In this document: positions 9,326 through 19,405 of the stretch, one piece after another | Layout of the letters: the number at the start of each line of letters is the position of its first letter | Position numbering within the stretch: the stretch's first letter is position 1 | Source: Actinophytocola sp. | GTDB lineage: Bacteria > Actinomycetota > Actinomycetes > Mycobacteriales > Pseudonocardiaceae | Assembly: GCA_009377475.1 (NCBI GenBank) | Contig: WHTY01000045.1 | Location: forward strand, 1-37,274 | Reading direction: 5' to 3' | DNA length: 37,274 nucleotides | The notes under the pieces: model-generated | The model's database searches: none | What the model was told of the DNA's origin: nothing | Seen by the model: the letters and a program-made list of their open reading frames with translations, nothing else | Made by a program: the position numbers and the translations under genes

Positions 9326-9730
9326 GTGCAGCACGACGATTCATCCTCGCCCGATTATTCCGACGGTGACCCCGGCGAGGTGGGGCTCGGCGCCGGTGAT
9401 TCCGGGCTCAGCTCCCGCGAGTTGGCGACGATTCCGAGCGTGGAGGTCATCAGCAGGGCGGCTGTCATGCTGCTGTCGGCATCGGCGGAGCGCCTCGGCC
9501 TCGCCGACGACGACCCCGACCTGAGCCCGCACCGCGACCTTGACGAGGCCAGGCGGCTGATCACCGCGCTCGCGGGCCTTGTCACGGCGTCGGCGGAGTA
9601 CCTTGGCGCGCACGCCGGGCCGCTGCGCGACGGGCTGCAGTCAGTCCAGCGGGCGTTCCGGGAAGCGTCGGCCGTGCCGGACGCGCCGGGTATGGGACCG
9701 GGCGAGAAGTACACCGGGCCGGTGACCTGA
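9326..9730 (+). CDS. DUF1844 domain-containing protein
   Basis: This 134-residue acidic protein has a disordered N-terminus and a helical core: RELATIPSVEVISRAAVMLL, then SASAERLGLADDD, then LDEARRLITALAGLVTASAE. That matches the actinobacterial DUF1844 pattern. No function is established for the family. It is divergent from infC, an arrangement I recall for DUF1844 genes in other actinomycetes (from memory). GTG at 9326 is chosen, preceded by GGAAGGGTAGC; a TTG at 9299 is possible but has no well-spaced ribosome-binding site. It is probably cytoplasmic, with no signal or transmembrane segment. Confidence 0.8.
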   Translation: MQHDDSSSPDYSDGDPGEVGLGAGDSGLSSRELATIPSVEVISRAAVMLLSASAERLGLADDDPDLSPHRDLDEARRLITALAGLVTASAEYLGAHAGPLRDGLQSVQRAFREASAVPDAPGMGPGEKYTGPVT

Positions 9731-9840
9731 GCGACTCCGCCGCCCCTCAGCCGCGCCCCTTGCGCCGCCACACGACGCGCCTTTCGCGCCTCCACGGCCC
9801 CGCCCTACGCTCACCTCAGCACCACCGCGTTCCGCCCCAC

Positions 9841-9918
9841 CTTCGCCAGGCAAATTGCTCGATTGGCGCCAGTTATCGCACGCCTTGTCCGGTTCTGCGG
9901 GCAATCTCCCTGGCGAAG
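9841..9918. terminator. Long imperfect inverted repeat between convergent genes
   Basis: CTTCGCCAGG-CAAATTGC (9841-9858) is the near-perfect inverse of GCAATCTC-CCTGGCGAAG (9901-9918), with 16 of 18 positions pairing. The 42-nt interior contains a GGCGCC palindrome. It lies between the ends of the DUF1844 gene (plus) and the SRPBCC gene (minus), so a bidirectional terminator is the simplest reading. There is no U-tract. The rest of 9731-9943 shows nothing else recognisable. Confidence 0.5.
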
Positions 9919-9943
9919 TCCCCAGCGACGGGCGGCGCAACGC

Positions 9944-10390
9944 TCAGGCAGTCGCCAGGTATCGACGTAGACCTCGTTCGCCGCGCCACATCATCGCGGC
10001 GTGGTTCGCCCTGAGCACGGGCCACAGCACCGGCTCAACCGGCAGGAGTGAGCGTTTGCAAAGCATCACGTCCTGCTCGATCCGCACCACCGTGCGGTCG
10101 CGGTGAACGTCGACCCACGCGGCACAGTAGCCCTCCAGATCGCCGGAAATGTCCACGCGCATCGTGCCTGCCACTGGGTCCTCCTCGGCACGTTTGAGCC
10201 GTAGCCGCAACGCGACGGGCAACACCGATCGCACCGCGAGGTCCCCGGAGTCGCCGTCCTGCCGCTGTACCGCGCGGACATCCGGCCACCACACCGGGTA
10301 GCTCTCGACGTCGACCAGTGCCGCGAAGACCGCGTCGACCCGCGCCCGCACCGTCCAGACGTTGCGGAAACGGTAGCTTTCACGGCGCAC
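9944..10390 (-). CDS. SRPBCC (START-like / polyketide cyclase) family protein
   Basis: The 148-residue protein starts at GTG (10388-10390) and reads MRRESYRFRNVWTVRARVDA. It shows the SRPBCC beginning VFAALVDVESYPVWWPDVRA, in which a W-W-P segment follows the first helix, and a closing helix near the C-terminus (NHAAMMWRGERGLRRYL). Family members form a deep hydrophobic pocket and range from lipid binders to cyclases. No catalytic role can be assigned. It is a stand-alone gene between the DUF1844 gene and a repeat array 3' of uvrA. No signal peptide is evident. Confidence 0.78.
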   Translation of the reverse strand: MRRESYRFRNVWTVRARVDAVFAALVDVESYPVWWPDVRAVQRQDGDSGDLAVRSVLPVALRLRLKRAEEDPVAGTMRVDISGDLEGYCAAWVDVHRDRTVVRIEQDVMLCKRSLLPVEPVLWPVLRANHAAMMWRGERGLRRYLATA

Positions 10391-10415
10391 GCCGCCAGCC
10401 TAGGCGCTCCGCTCC

Positions 10416-10571
10416 GCGAGTCCCCCGTTGTCGGGCCGCGAGGCCCCCGTTGTGGAGGGCGAGTTCCGACTTACGGCAGCGCGAGCTCGGGGATCCGGTG
10501 GCGCGAGTTCTTCCGGAGAACTCACGCCGATTAAGGTGCGACTCGCGGCGATTAAGGTGCGACTCGCGGTG
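10416..10571. repeat. Family B ~21-bp repeat array, head-to-head, 3' of uvrA
   Basis: Five units beginning GCGAG start at 10416, 10438, 10459, 10481 and 10503 (period 21-22). A perfect hairpin GAGTTCT-TCCGG-AGAACTC (about 10506-10524) follows, then inverted units ending CTCGC at 10542 and 10563 (period 21) containing GATTAAGGTGCGACTCGCG twice. Inverted units abut the uvrA stop. The same architecture and sequence occur 3' of uvrB at 31041-31250. The array fills the whole uvrA-SRPBCC spacer and could act as a terminator, but its organisation is unusual. Confidence 0.8.
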
Positions 10572-13427
<2,856 letters not shown>

Positions 13428-13465
13428 CGAAGGGTTTCCCTTCACTGGCAATGCGGGTAGCGAGC

Positions 13466-13483
13466 ACGGCTTGAGTAAGCCGT
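13466..13483 (-). terminator. Small hairpin between acyltransferase and uvrA
   Basis: ACGGCTT-GAGT-AAGCCGT forms a perfect 7-bp stem with a 4-nt loop, 10 bp beyond the acyltransferase stop and about 40 bp before the uvrA start. There is no U-tract. It may terminate acyltransferase transcription or be a protein-binding dyad. Confidence 0.35.
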
Positions 13484-13493
13484 CGCATCCATG

Positions 13494-14744
13494 CTAAAGC
13501 CGACCCCCGACAAGTTCGGGCTCGCGTTCCCGAACCCTCTTGCGTCGTGTCCCCCGTTCCCGACGCTGTGTCCCCCGCTCAGGACGCCGTGTTCCCCGGT
13601 CGAGACGTCGAGGACCCCGGGTGAGCGCCCGATACGCGGGGCGTTCGACGAGCACCGCCAGCGCCCAGCCCGCGAGCAGCGCCGCGCCGGTGACGACGAC
13701 GAGCCGCAGCCAGCCGGACATGCCGACGTCGGAGAGCACGCGCGCCAGCACGAACCCGAGCTGCTGGTGCACCAGGTAGAGGCTGTAGCTGATGCCCGCC
13801 AACCACACGATCGGACGACGTATGGCGCGTGTCAGCCGGTTGTCCCACTCCGGTCCGCGCGCGGCAGCGGCGATCAGCGCGAGCATGACCGCGAATCCGA
13901 CGCCCGCCTCCACCGGGAACGGGGCGCGGAGGGAGTGCACGACGACGCCGATCGCGCCGAGCACGACCAGTTCGACGTGGGAGATGTCGCGCCGGGACCA
14001 CAGCCAGATCGCGACACCCAGGCCGAACAGGTAGGCGTGACCGATGCCGGTGCCCGCTTGGACCGGGCCGAGCACCACGTTCGCTACTGGCGGCAACCAC
14101 CCCAGCGGCCACAACACGATCGGCAGAACGACAAGCACCCGGGCGAGTGTCTTGAGCCGGGCGCCGCGCAGCCGGTGACGCCACAGGATCGCCGCGCCGA
14201 TGAACGCCGCGACCTGCACCGGAAGGGTCCAGTACGCCCAGTCGAGCGCGCGCCATTCGGGGCTCCATGGCTGGAGCAGCGTCAGGTTGGCCAGCAGGTC
14301 AGCCGGTGTGGGCAGGTACCACGGGTCGTGCGCCGCCGGCGACGTCGCGTACGGGGTGCCGAACAGCACGCCGAACAGACCGTGCCGCACGTGCCAGCCG
14401 TTGAAAGCGAGTACCGCCACGCGGGTGACGACGTAGGTCAGGACGACCGCGACGAGATACGCCGGGAGCAGGCGCGCGAAACGACGTCGCAGCCAGCGGC
14501 CAGGCTCCTCACGGCGGATCGTGACGCACGCGAAGAACGCCGAGATCACCAGCAGCACCGACGCGCCCATGCGCACGGAGAACGTGACCGGGTACGGATC
14601 GACGCCGGGCATGACCGCGGGGCCGATGAGCGTGATGTGGCCCATCATCACGGCCACCACGGCGACGACCCGGATCAGATCCCAGTTGATCTTGCGGGCG
14701 CTCGGCGGATGCGCGGCACTGCCACGCATTTCTGTTCCGGCCAC
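13494..14744 (-). CDS. Acyltransferase family 3 membrane protein
   Basis: This 416-residue polytopic membrane protein resembles the OafA/YrhL acyltransferase-3 family. The start region KINWDLIRVVAVVAVMMGHI carries the conserved first-helix histidine. RRFARLLPAYLVAVVLTYVV follows, then several hydrophobic helices and GISYSLYLVHQQLGF near the end. Members O-acylate cell-surface sugars, lipids or antibiotics using acyl-CoA. GTG at 14744 with an upstream CAGGGGACTCG is chosen; ATG at 14729 is possible. The last ~40 residues are extremely Arg/Glu-rich heptads ([21 protein letters not shown]) encoded by Family A repeats. The tail is probably cytoplasmic and is not part of the family fold. Confidence 0.82.
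   Translation of the reverse strand: MAGTEMRGSAAHPPSARKINWDLIRVVAVVAVMMGHITLIGPAVMPGVDPYPVTFSVRMGASVLLVISAFFACVTIRREEPGRWLRRRFARLLPAYLVAVVLTYVVTRVAVLAFNGWHVRHGLFGVLFGTPYATSPAAHDPWYLPTPADLLANLTLLQPWSPEWRALDWAYWTLPVQVAAFIGAAILWRHRLRGARLKTLARVLVVLPIVLWPLGWLPPVANVVLGPVQAGTGIGHAYLFGLGVAIWLWSRRDISHVELVVLGAIGVVVHSLRAPFPVEAGVGFAVMLALIAAAARGPEWDNRLTRAIRRPIVWLAGISYSLYLVHQQLGFVLARVLSDVGMSGWLRLVVVTGAALLAGWALAVLVERPAYRALTRGPRRLDRGTRRPERGTQRRERGTRRKRVREREPELVGGRL
13547..13609 (-). repeat. Family A 21-bp repeat, three units inside acyltransferase 3' end
   Basis: GTGTCCCCC, GTGTCCCCC and GTGTTCCCC begin at 13547, 13568 and 13589, each heading a 21-bp unit in reverse orientation to the copies at 3177 and 14858. 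Degenerate units flank them (13526 and 13610). Because 21 is divisible by 3, the array encodes the seven-residue periodicity of the acyltransferase tail. Confidence 0.85.
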
Positions 14745-14836
14745 ACGAGTCCCCTGTCCGCCAGTTGAATCCGACACACAGTACGAGATCGGCGTGCGGC
14801 ATTGATCACCGCGTACCGCGGAACGTGACGAGGACC

Positions 14837-14899
14837 GCATCAGGTAAGGGGCGACACGGCGTCGGGAACGGGGAACACGACGTCCTGGGCGGGGGACAC
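14837..14899 (+). repeat. Family A 21-bp repeat, two clear units plus one degenerate
   Basis: Clear units occupy 14858-14878 (ending GAACGGGGAACAC) and 14879-14899 (ending GGGCGGGGGACAC). A degenerate unit at 14837-14857 ends GGGGCGACAC in the same phase. They lie in the 178-bp divergent spacer between the acyltransferase and metallo-hydrolase starts, and the promoters of both must lie within or beside them. Confidence 0.8.
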
Positions 14900-14922
14900 G
14901 ATTGATCGATAGGGTGGGGACC

Positions 14923-15600
14923 GTGCGGATACTCGACACCTACAGCGGCCATGTCGCGCCCGGCAGCGACGCCGAACGGCGCACGCTGGACGCGCTCACG
15001 ATCACGAAACTGTCCGTCGGGCCGATGAACAACAACGCCTACCTACTCACCTGCCGTGCCAGCGGCGATGCGCTGCTCATCGACGCGGCGAACGAGTCGG
15101 AGCGCATCTCGGAGATGATCGGCTACGGCGACGACCGGCCGACGCTGCGCACGATCGTCACCACCCACCAGCACCCGGACCACTGGCAGGCGCTCGGCGC
15201 GGTCGCCGGGGCGTACGGCGTGAACACGGCAGCGCACCCCGACGACGCAGAACCCCTGCCGGTGCCGCCGGACGTCCTGCTCAACCACGGCGACACCATC
15301 TCGGTCGGCGAGTGCGAGCTGGAGATCATCCACCTGCGCGGCCACACGCCCGGCTCGATCGCGCTGCTCTACCGTGACCCCAACGGGCACCCGCACCTGT
15401 TCACCGGCGACTCGCTGTTCCCTGGCGGCATCGGCAAGACCACGTCGCCGGAGAGCTTCACGTCGCTGCTCAACGACGTCGAGGAGCGGGTGTTCGCCAC
15501 ACTGCCGGACGACACGTGGTTCTACCCGGGCCACGGCGACGACTCCACGCTCGGCGCGGAACGTCCGAAGATCGGCGAGTGGCGCGAACGGGGTTGGTGA
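14923..15600 (+). CDS. MBL-fold metallo-hydrolase (glyoxalase II-like)
   Basis: The 225-residue protein carries the metallo-beta-lactamase metal site: His82, His84, Asp86 and His87 in THQHPDHW, His141 in RGHTPGS, Asp163 in FTGDSLFPGG and His204 in YPGHGDD. This binuclear pattern resembles glyoxalase II-type hydrolases. The gene next to uvrA in M. tuberculosis (Rv1637c) is, as I recall, of the same kind, so this belongs to the conserved block. The GTG at 14923 follows GGTGGGGACC; an upstream in-frame TTG at 14902 lies just beyond the repeat array and is less likely. The substrate is unknown. It converges with the DUF module, with only 10 bp between the stops. Confidence 0.88.
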   Translation: MRILDTYSGHVAPGSDAERRTLDALTITKLSVGPMNNNAYLLTCRASGDALLIDAANESERISEMIGYGDDRPTLRTIVTTHQHPDHWQALGAVAGAYGVNTAAHPDDAEPLPVPPDVLLNHGDTISVGECELEIIHLRGHTPGSIALLYRDPNGHPHLFTGDSLFPGGIGKTTSPESFTSLLNDVEERVFATLPDDTWFYPGHGDDSTLGAERPKIGEWRERGW

Positions 15601-15610
15601 GCGGCAGATC

Positions 15611-16390
15611 TCAGCGGAGTGACGCGATACGCGATGAGAGCTGGCGTTCCAGGTCGTCGCCGTTGTCGAACAAGGCGACATCGACGACCTCTCGCAACTC
15701 CGCAATGAGCTGCGTTCGCTGGGCCATGGCTCCCGAAGCAACGGCGAGCCGACGTTCTCTCACCACATTGGTGTGGCTGAAGATGTAGTAGCAGTGTTCG
15801 AATCCGTAGTCGCCGCTGTTCGCGCTGATCGCCTGGACATAGACCGCACTCGCGGGATCACTGCCGACCGCTGCGGTGACCCGCCGCGTGCGGCCTGACT
15901 TCTGGTGAATCGGCGCATTCGGCGTGACCACTTGCTTGTCGCCCGCGATCTGCGACAGACGGCTCACGACCTTGTCCTTGAACCGGACTGGCTGCCGTTC
16001 CTGGACGGCCCACCGCAGCTGGTCGGCACGGATCGCGGCCTCGGCTACCGCGATCAGGAGTCCGCCGACATCCTCGTTCGAGCCCCACGCCGCGATCACA
16101 CCGTCGTCGGCCGCGGTGGAGCGGTTGCCCAGCGCGGCTACGGAACGCCGCCACGAGTCGGCGATCTTCGGACTGTCCAGATCGACGTTGGCCATGTGTA
16201 ACCGCATCGCGGTGGTGCCCTGGTCAGAGACTCGGACGCCGCGTTCATACGGCTCGACGAACAACGTGACCAGGTCGTCGTCGTAGAAGCCCACCGGCAT
16301 GGTGACGAGGTGGCCATGACCGTACTCGGTGATCTGGATGTCATCGTTCACTGACGACAAGACCGAACTTTTGATCTTGCTCGCATCCAT
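15611..16390 (-). CDS. DUF1828-like protein, second gene of an SOS-box module
   Basis: The 259-residue protein starts MDASKIKSSVLSSVNDDIQI, with GGAGGTGATCGA immediately upstream. The segment VTLFVEPYERGVRVSDQGTT (about 38-57) resembles the DUF1828 pattern in which a polypeptide is read as 'variable, then turns to a D-x-G-T'. The C-terminal half may correspond to the DUF1829 domain often attached. No catalytic motif, signal peptide or membrane segment was recognised. DUF1828 proteins are common on phages and mobile islands, with no settled function. It starts 4 bp after the stop of the preceding gene, so the two are translated together. The DUF assignment is by eye and tentative. Confidence 0.65.
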   Translation of the reverse strand: MDASKIKSSVLSSVNDDIQITEYGHGHLVTMPVGFYDDDLVTLFVEPYERGVRVSDQGTTAMRLHMANVDLDSPKIADSWRRSVAALGNRSTAADDGVIAAWGSNEDVGGLLIAVAEAAIRADQLRWAVQERQPVRFKDKVVSRLSQIAGDKQVVTPNAPIHQKSGRTRRVTAAVGSDPASAVYVQAISANSGDYGFEHCYYIFSHTNVVRERRLAVASGAMAQRTQLIAELREVVDVALFDNGDDLERQLSSRIASLR

Positions 16391-16394
16391 TCGA

Positions 16395-16862
16395 TCACCT
16401 CCCTGGCTCTGTCCAGTATCCATCGGGCAGCTCAATATGGCACTCCGCCGCGAAAGCCTCGAACACGCGCCGGTAGGTGCCAGGAGCCACGGTGGGCCCC
16501 CCGGGTACCTCGGGGATGTCATCCGGGGTGTAGACGCCTTCACGACCTGTCGCGGGGATATGTGTGTGCTTGTGTGTGTTCTCCACGCCACGGTGTTCGT
16601 CATTCACGTCGAGCCGTCGAACCCACGAACCATTGACCAGGTACTGCAGGTGGACCCGGTCGGGCCTGGGCTCAACGAAGTAGATCCGCAGCGCGCCCAA
16701 CGGACAGTCGGCGACCACCGTGTGCACCTTGATGACGCCCTCATGGCACCGAGGCTTCTTGACACGCCATTCCAATTGTCCGACAGCGGTCGCCTTGGCC
16801 AACGGCGACAGCAAGGCAGCCAGATCGGTCGACGTCAGCCCACTCAGCTCGCGCCCCGCCAC
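16395..16862 (-). CDS. Uncharacterised protein, possibly DUF6978-like, first gene of an SOS-box module
   Basis: The 155-residue protein starts at GTG (16860-16862) behind GGAAGGACTGAT. Its centre reads YLVNGSWVRRLDVNDEH and then ENTHKHTHIPATGREG, followed by a C-terminal helix ending ECHIELPDG. The order 'arginine-leucine-aspartate, HxHxH-like cluster, short C-terminal helix' reminds me of DUF6978 proteins; I cannot confirm this without a profile search. The closely spaced histidines (HKHTH) could bind metal. A LexA-box-like site lies 75-90 bp upstream. Together with the following gene it forms a compact two-gene unit of unknown role. Toxin-antitoxin or phage defence is a guess from context only. 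Confidence 0.6.
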   Translation of the reverse strand: MAGRELSGLTSTDLAALLSPLAKATAVGQLEWRVKKPRCHEGVIKVHTVVADCPLGALRIYFVEPRPDRVHLQYLVNGSWVRRLDVNDEHRGVENTHKHTHIPATGREGVYTPDDIPEVPGGPTVAPGTYRRVFEAFAAECHIELPDGYWTEPGR

Positions 16863-16936
16863 ATCAGTCCTTCCACAGCCTTGACCACCTGACGGCTGTG
16901 CCCCCTCTCGAACGTGCTGTTGTGATGCAGCTACAG

Positions 16937-16952
16937 TCGAACCTATATTCGA
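16937..16952 (-). promoter_or_regulatory. LexA/SOS-box-like operator
   Basis: TCGAACCTATATTCGA at 16937-16952 is a dyad (TCGAA / TTCGA) that differs from the actinobacterial SOS consensus TCGAAC-N4-GTTCGA at a single core position (GTTCGA is ATTCGA). It lies 75 bp upstream of the DUF pair and 27 bp beyond the trpS stop, so the DUF pair is the only sensible target. TTGACT on the minus strand (16963-16958) could be the -35 element; no good -10 was found. The assignment rests on pattern match only. Confidence 0.6.
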
Positions 16953-16978
16953 CAGGAAGTCAAGCTCGACACGCAGCC

Positions 16979-17998
16979 CTACGCGCTGATCCCCACGGCG
17001 GAGCGGACCGAGCGCAGCACACGGCTCGCCCGCTCGCGGGCCTTCTCCGCGCCTTCCGCGAGGTAGGTGTCCAGGTCGCTGCCCGGCTCCATCAGCTCCT
17101 CGTAGCGGTCCCGCAGCGGCGCGAGCTCGGCGTTGAGCACCTCGAACAGCTGGTTCTTCAGCTCGCCCCAGCCGACGCCGCCCGCCTCAAGCCGCTTGCG
17201 GGTGTCCGCGATGACGTCTGGCGTCGCGAAGTGCTCCAAGACCTGGAACACCGTCGAGCTGTCCGGTTCCTTGGGCTCCTCGACCGGCGTTGAGTCGGTC
17301 GGGATCCGCCGCACCAGCTTCTTGAGCTTGTTCTCCGGCAGGAACAGCGGAATCGTGTTGTCGTACGACTTGCTCATCTTGCGGCCGTCGACGCCGGGCA
17401 CGGTGTGCGCGGAGTCCTCAGCCGGGATGACCGCCTCGGGGATCTTGAACCGGTACGAGTCGCCGTACAGGTGGTTGAAGCTGCCCGCGATGTCGGCGGC
17501 GTACTCGACGTGCTGCGCCTGGTCCCGCCCGACCGGCACGACGTCTGCTTCCATGATCAGGATGTCGACGGCCATCAGGACCGGGTAGTTGAACAGCCCC
17601 ATGTTGATGCCGAAGTCGGGGTCCTCCCCCGCCTCGACGTTGCGGTCGCGCGCGGCCTTGTAGGCGTGCGCGCGGTTCATCAGGCCCTTGCCGGTGACGC
17701 ACGACAACGCCCAGGTCAGCTCGAAGATCTCCGGGACGTCGGACTGCCGGTAGAAGACCGTCCGATTCGGATCGAGGCCAGCGGTCACCCAGGTCGCCGC
17801 GACCGACCGCGTGTAGTGCCGGAACGCTTCCGGGTCGCGCTCGGTGGTCAGCGCGTGGTAGTCGGCGATGAAGTAGATCGAGTCGTACTCCTCGGCCAAC
17901 GTCAGCGCGGGCCGGATCGCACCGATCAGGTTGCCGAGGTGCGGTTCGCCGGTCGGCTTGATGCCCGTCAGAGAGACCTTCGTTGCTGGCTGTGGCAT
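16979..17998 (-). CDS. trpS: Tryptophanyl-tRNA synthetase
   Basis: The 339-residue class I synthetase carries its HIGH-like motif in SLTGIKPTGEPHLGN (near residues 9-23) and GRKMSKSYDN as the KMSKS loop. DVVPVGRDQAQHVE is the conserved Trp-AMP pocket segment. The ATG at 17998 has AGGA eight bases upstream; an ATG three codons further (18007) is possible. It charges tRNA-Trp. The GIKPTG-EPHLGN variant differs from the SGIQPTG-like form I associate with housekeeping actinobacterial TrpRS, so this may be a second copy or a lineage variant (inference). The gene lies 55 bp downstream of a PucR-type regulator on the same strand, so read-through is possible. Confidence 0.95.
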   Translation of the reverse strand: MPQPATKVSLTGIKPTGEPHLGNLIGAIRPALTLAEEYDSIYFIADYHALTTERDPEAFRHYTRSVAATWVTAGLDPNRTVFYRQSDVPEIFELTWALSCVTGKGLMNRAHAYKAARDRNVEAGEDPDFGINMGLFNYPVLMAVDILIMEADVVPVGRDQAQHVEYAADIAGSFNHLYGDSYRFKIPEAVIPAEDSAHTVPGVDGRKMSKSYDNTIPLFLPENKLKKLVRRIPTDSTPVEEPKEPDSSTVFQVLEHFATPDVIADTRKRLEAGGVGWGELKNQLFEVLNAELAPLRDRYEELMEPGSDLDTYLAEGAEKARERASRVLRSVRSAVGISA

Positions 17999-18034
17999 GC
18001 GCGTCATCCTACTGATCTGCCGCCACTTGCCCGC

Positions 18035-18058
18035 CCATGCGTCAGGCCATGCGTCAGG
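18035..18058. repeat. 12-bp tandem duplication at the PucR stop codon
   Basis: CCATGCGTCAGG occurs twice in direct succession (18035-18046 and 18047-18058). The second copy contains the stop codon of the PucR-type gene (18054-18056). It looks like a replication-slippage duplication. Confidence 0.7.
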
Positions 18059-19280
18059 CCAGCGTCTGCGCCGCAGCGGCCTCCCGCAGATCGTGCGCGG
18101 TCAGCGCGGCCGAGAGCACCCGCATGCCCTCCGGATCGGCGGGGTCGAAACCGGTGACCTCCGCGATCCGCCGGAGCCGATACGCCAGTGTGTTCGGGTG
18201 GACGTGCAACGCCGACGCCGCCTTGCGCCGGTTGTCCTTCGCGTGGATCACCGCACGCAACGTCGACAGCAGCTCTTGCCGCGACCGCAACGGCGCGAGC
18301 CGCTGCACCAGCCGGTCGTTGGCGACACCGGGCCGCGCCAACTGCACTTCGAGCACCAAATCGTCCAGCACGTACAGCCCCGGTTCCCGCTCCAGCCGCA
18401 GCGCGACCCGCAGCACCTCACGCGCCTCCTGCGCCGCGTCCGGCACCTCCCCCGCCGTCGTCGCCACCGCCGCTGTCGCGACGACCGGCGCGCCGACGAT
18501 GCCGGCCAGCTCGCCGAGGAACCCGCGCAGCGTGGGCACGACGTCGTCGGCCCGCTCCGGCACGGTCGGCACCAACACCGTGCCGCCGCGTTCGTCCAGC
18601 ACGCTCAGCACCGTGGTGTCGAACTGCGCGTCGAACGCGCCCCGCACCCGTCGTCGTCGCACCAACGTCGAGCGCACCGTGCCCGGCGGCGACGGCCGAG
18701 CCACGTGCCACACGCACACGACGTAGCCCTCGGCGACCGTCACGCCAGCCGGGGTCTCCAGCTCATCGACCGCCTCCCCCGCGAGCAGCGCGGCCGCCAG
18801 GTCTCGACGCGCCTGCCCGACCTCGCTGTGCAACTGGTCCTGCTCCTCGAAGTAGACCCGCGCCGCTGTGACGAACATCCGCTCCATCTGCTTCGTCATC
18901 GGCGCGACAAGCCCGTGCAGCACCACCCGGTCGGCCTCGCTGGCGTGCTCCATCACCCAGTCCCACGCCATCCGGGAGCCGATGAAGTACGCCTGCAGGA
19001 CGTCAGCGAACGACAGGTTCTCCTCGACCCGGGACATCACCCGCCGCAGCGGATCACCGAGCCGTGCCAGGCTGAACTCGCTGCGATCCCGCAGCGCCTG
19101 GAACACCATCATGAGGTTCTCGTCCACCGAGGGACGAATCTCCAGCTGCGACACATCATCGGGCAGCATCTGAAACGACGGCACATCCCGCGCCAGCCGC
19201 GCGACGATCTGCGCGCTCAACTCGGGCAGCTCGGCCAACAGCTTCTCGACGACCGCTGTGGGCCACGTCTCAGTTCGCAC
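18054..19280 (-). CDS. PucR-family transcriptional regulator
   Basis: The 408-residue protein has an N-terminal RsbRD-like helical region (LLAELPELSAQIVARLARDV, about 11-30) and a central GGDEF-like/sensor domain rich in short hydrophobic strands. The C-terminal PucR helix-turn-helix includes KAASALHVHPNTLAYRLRRI. PucR/CdaR-type proteins activate catabolic or developmental genes; the ligand is unknown. GTG at 19278-19280 (MRTETWPTAVVEK) is chosen; an in-frame extension further upstream lacks family similarity. A short dyad (TTGTGGCGGATCACAA) lies 10 bp upstream. It is divergent from a secreted lipase and upstream of trpS. The target is unknown; the lipase is an obvious candidate. Confidence 0.85.
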   Translation of the reverse strand: MRTETWPTAVVEKLLAELPELSAQIVARLARDVPSFQMLPDDVSQLEIRPSVDENLMMVFQALRDRSEFSLARLGDPLRRVMSRVEENLSFADVLQAYFIGSRMAWDWVMEHASEADRVVLHGLVAPMTKQMERMFVTAARVYFEEQDQLHSEVGQARRDLAAALLAGEAVDELETPAGVTVAEGYVVCVWHVARPSPPGTVRSTLVRRRRVRGAFDAQFDTTVLSVLDERGGTVLVPTVPERADDVVPTLRGFLGELAGIVGAPVVATAAVATTAGEVPDAAQEAREVLRVALRLEREPGLYVLDDLVLEVQLARPGVANDRLVQRLAPLRSRQELLSTLRAVIHAKDNRRKAASALHVHPNTLAYRLRRIAEVTGFDPADPEGMRVLSAALTAHDLREAAAAQTLA

Positions 19281-19289
19281 GGCGCAACA

Positions 19290-19305
19290 TTGTGGCGGAT
19301 CACAA
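19290..19305. promoter_or_regulatory. Dyad between PucR-type regulator and lipase
   Basis: TTGTG-GCGGAT-CACAA is a perfect 5-bp dyad with a 6-bp spacer, flanked on both sides by AACATT or CAACAT. It begins 10 bp upstream of the regulator's GTG in the 125-bp divergent spacer. It may be an operator for the regulator; there is no further support. Confidence 0.35.
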
Positions 19306-19405
19306 CATTCCCTGACCAGATCTTGGCTCGCTGGCGCAGAGACGGCGCGCCCACCACCCCGCCATGCTGTGACGTATCCCACTCGTCTCACCCGAGAGGA
19401 CTACC

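Noticed and set aside
13428..13493. SOS box upstream of uvrA
   Set aside because: No TCGAAC-N4-GTTCGA-like dyad occurs; the visible dyad is ACGGCTT-GAGT-AAGCCGT.
13547..13609. CRISPR-like array
   Set aside because: The units are contiguous with no spacers and no cas genes are nearby; it is a simple tandem repeat.
17999..18053. Trp-codon leader peptide before trpS
   Set aside because: The gap is only about 55 bp and contains no short ORF with tryptophan codons; the 12-bp duplication explains its pattern.
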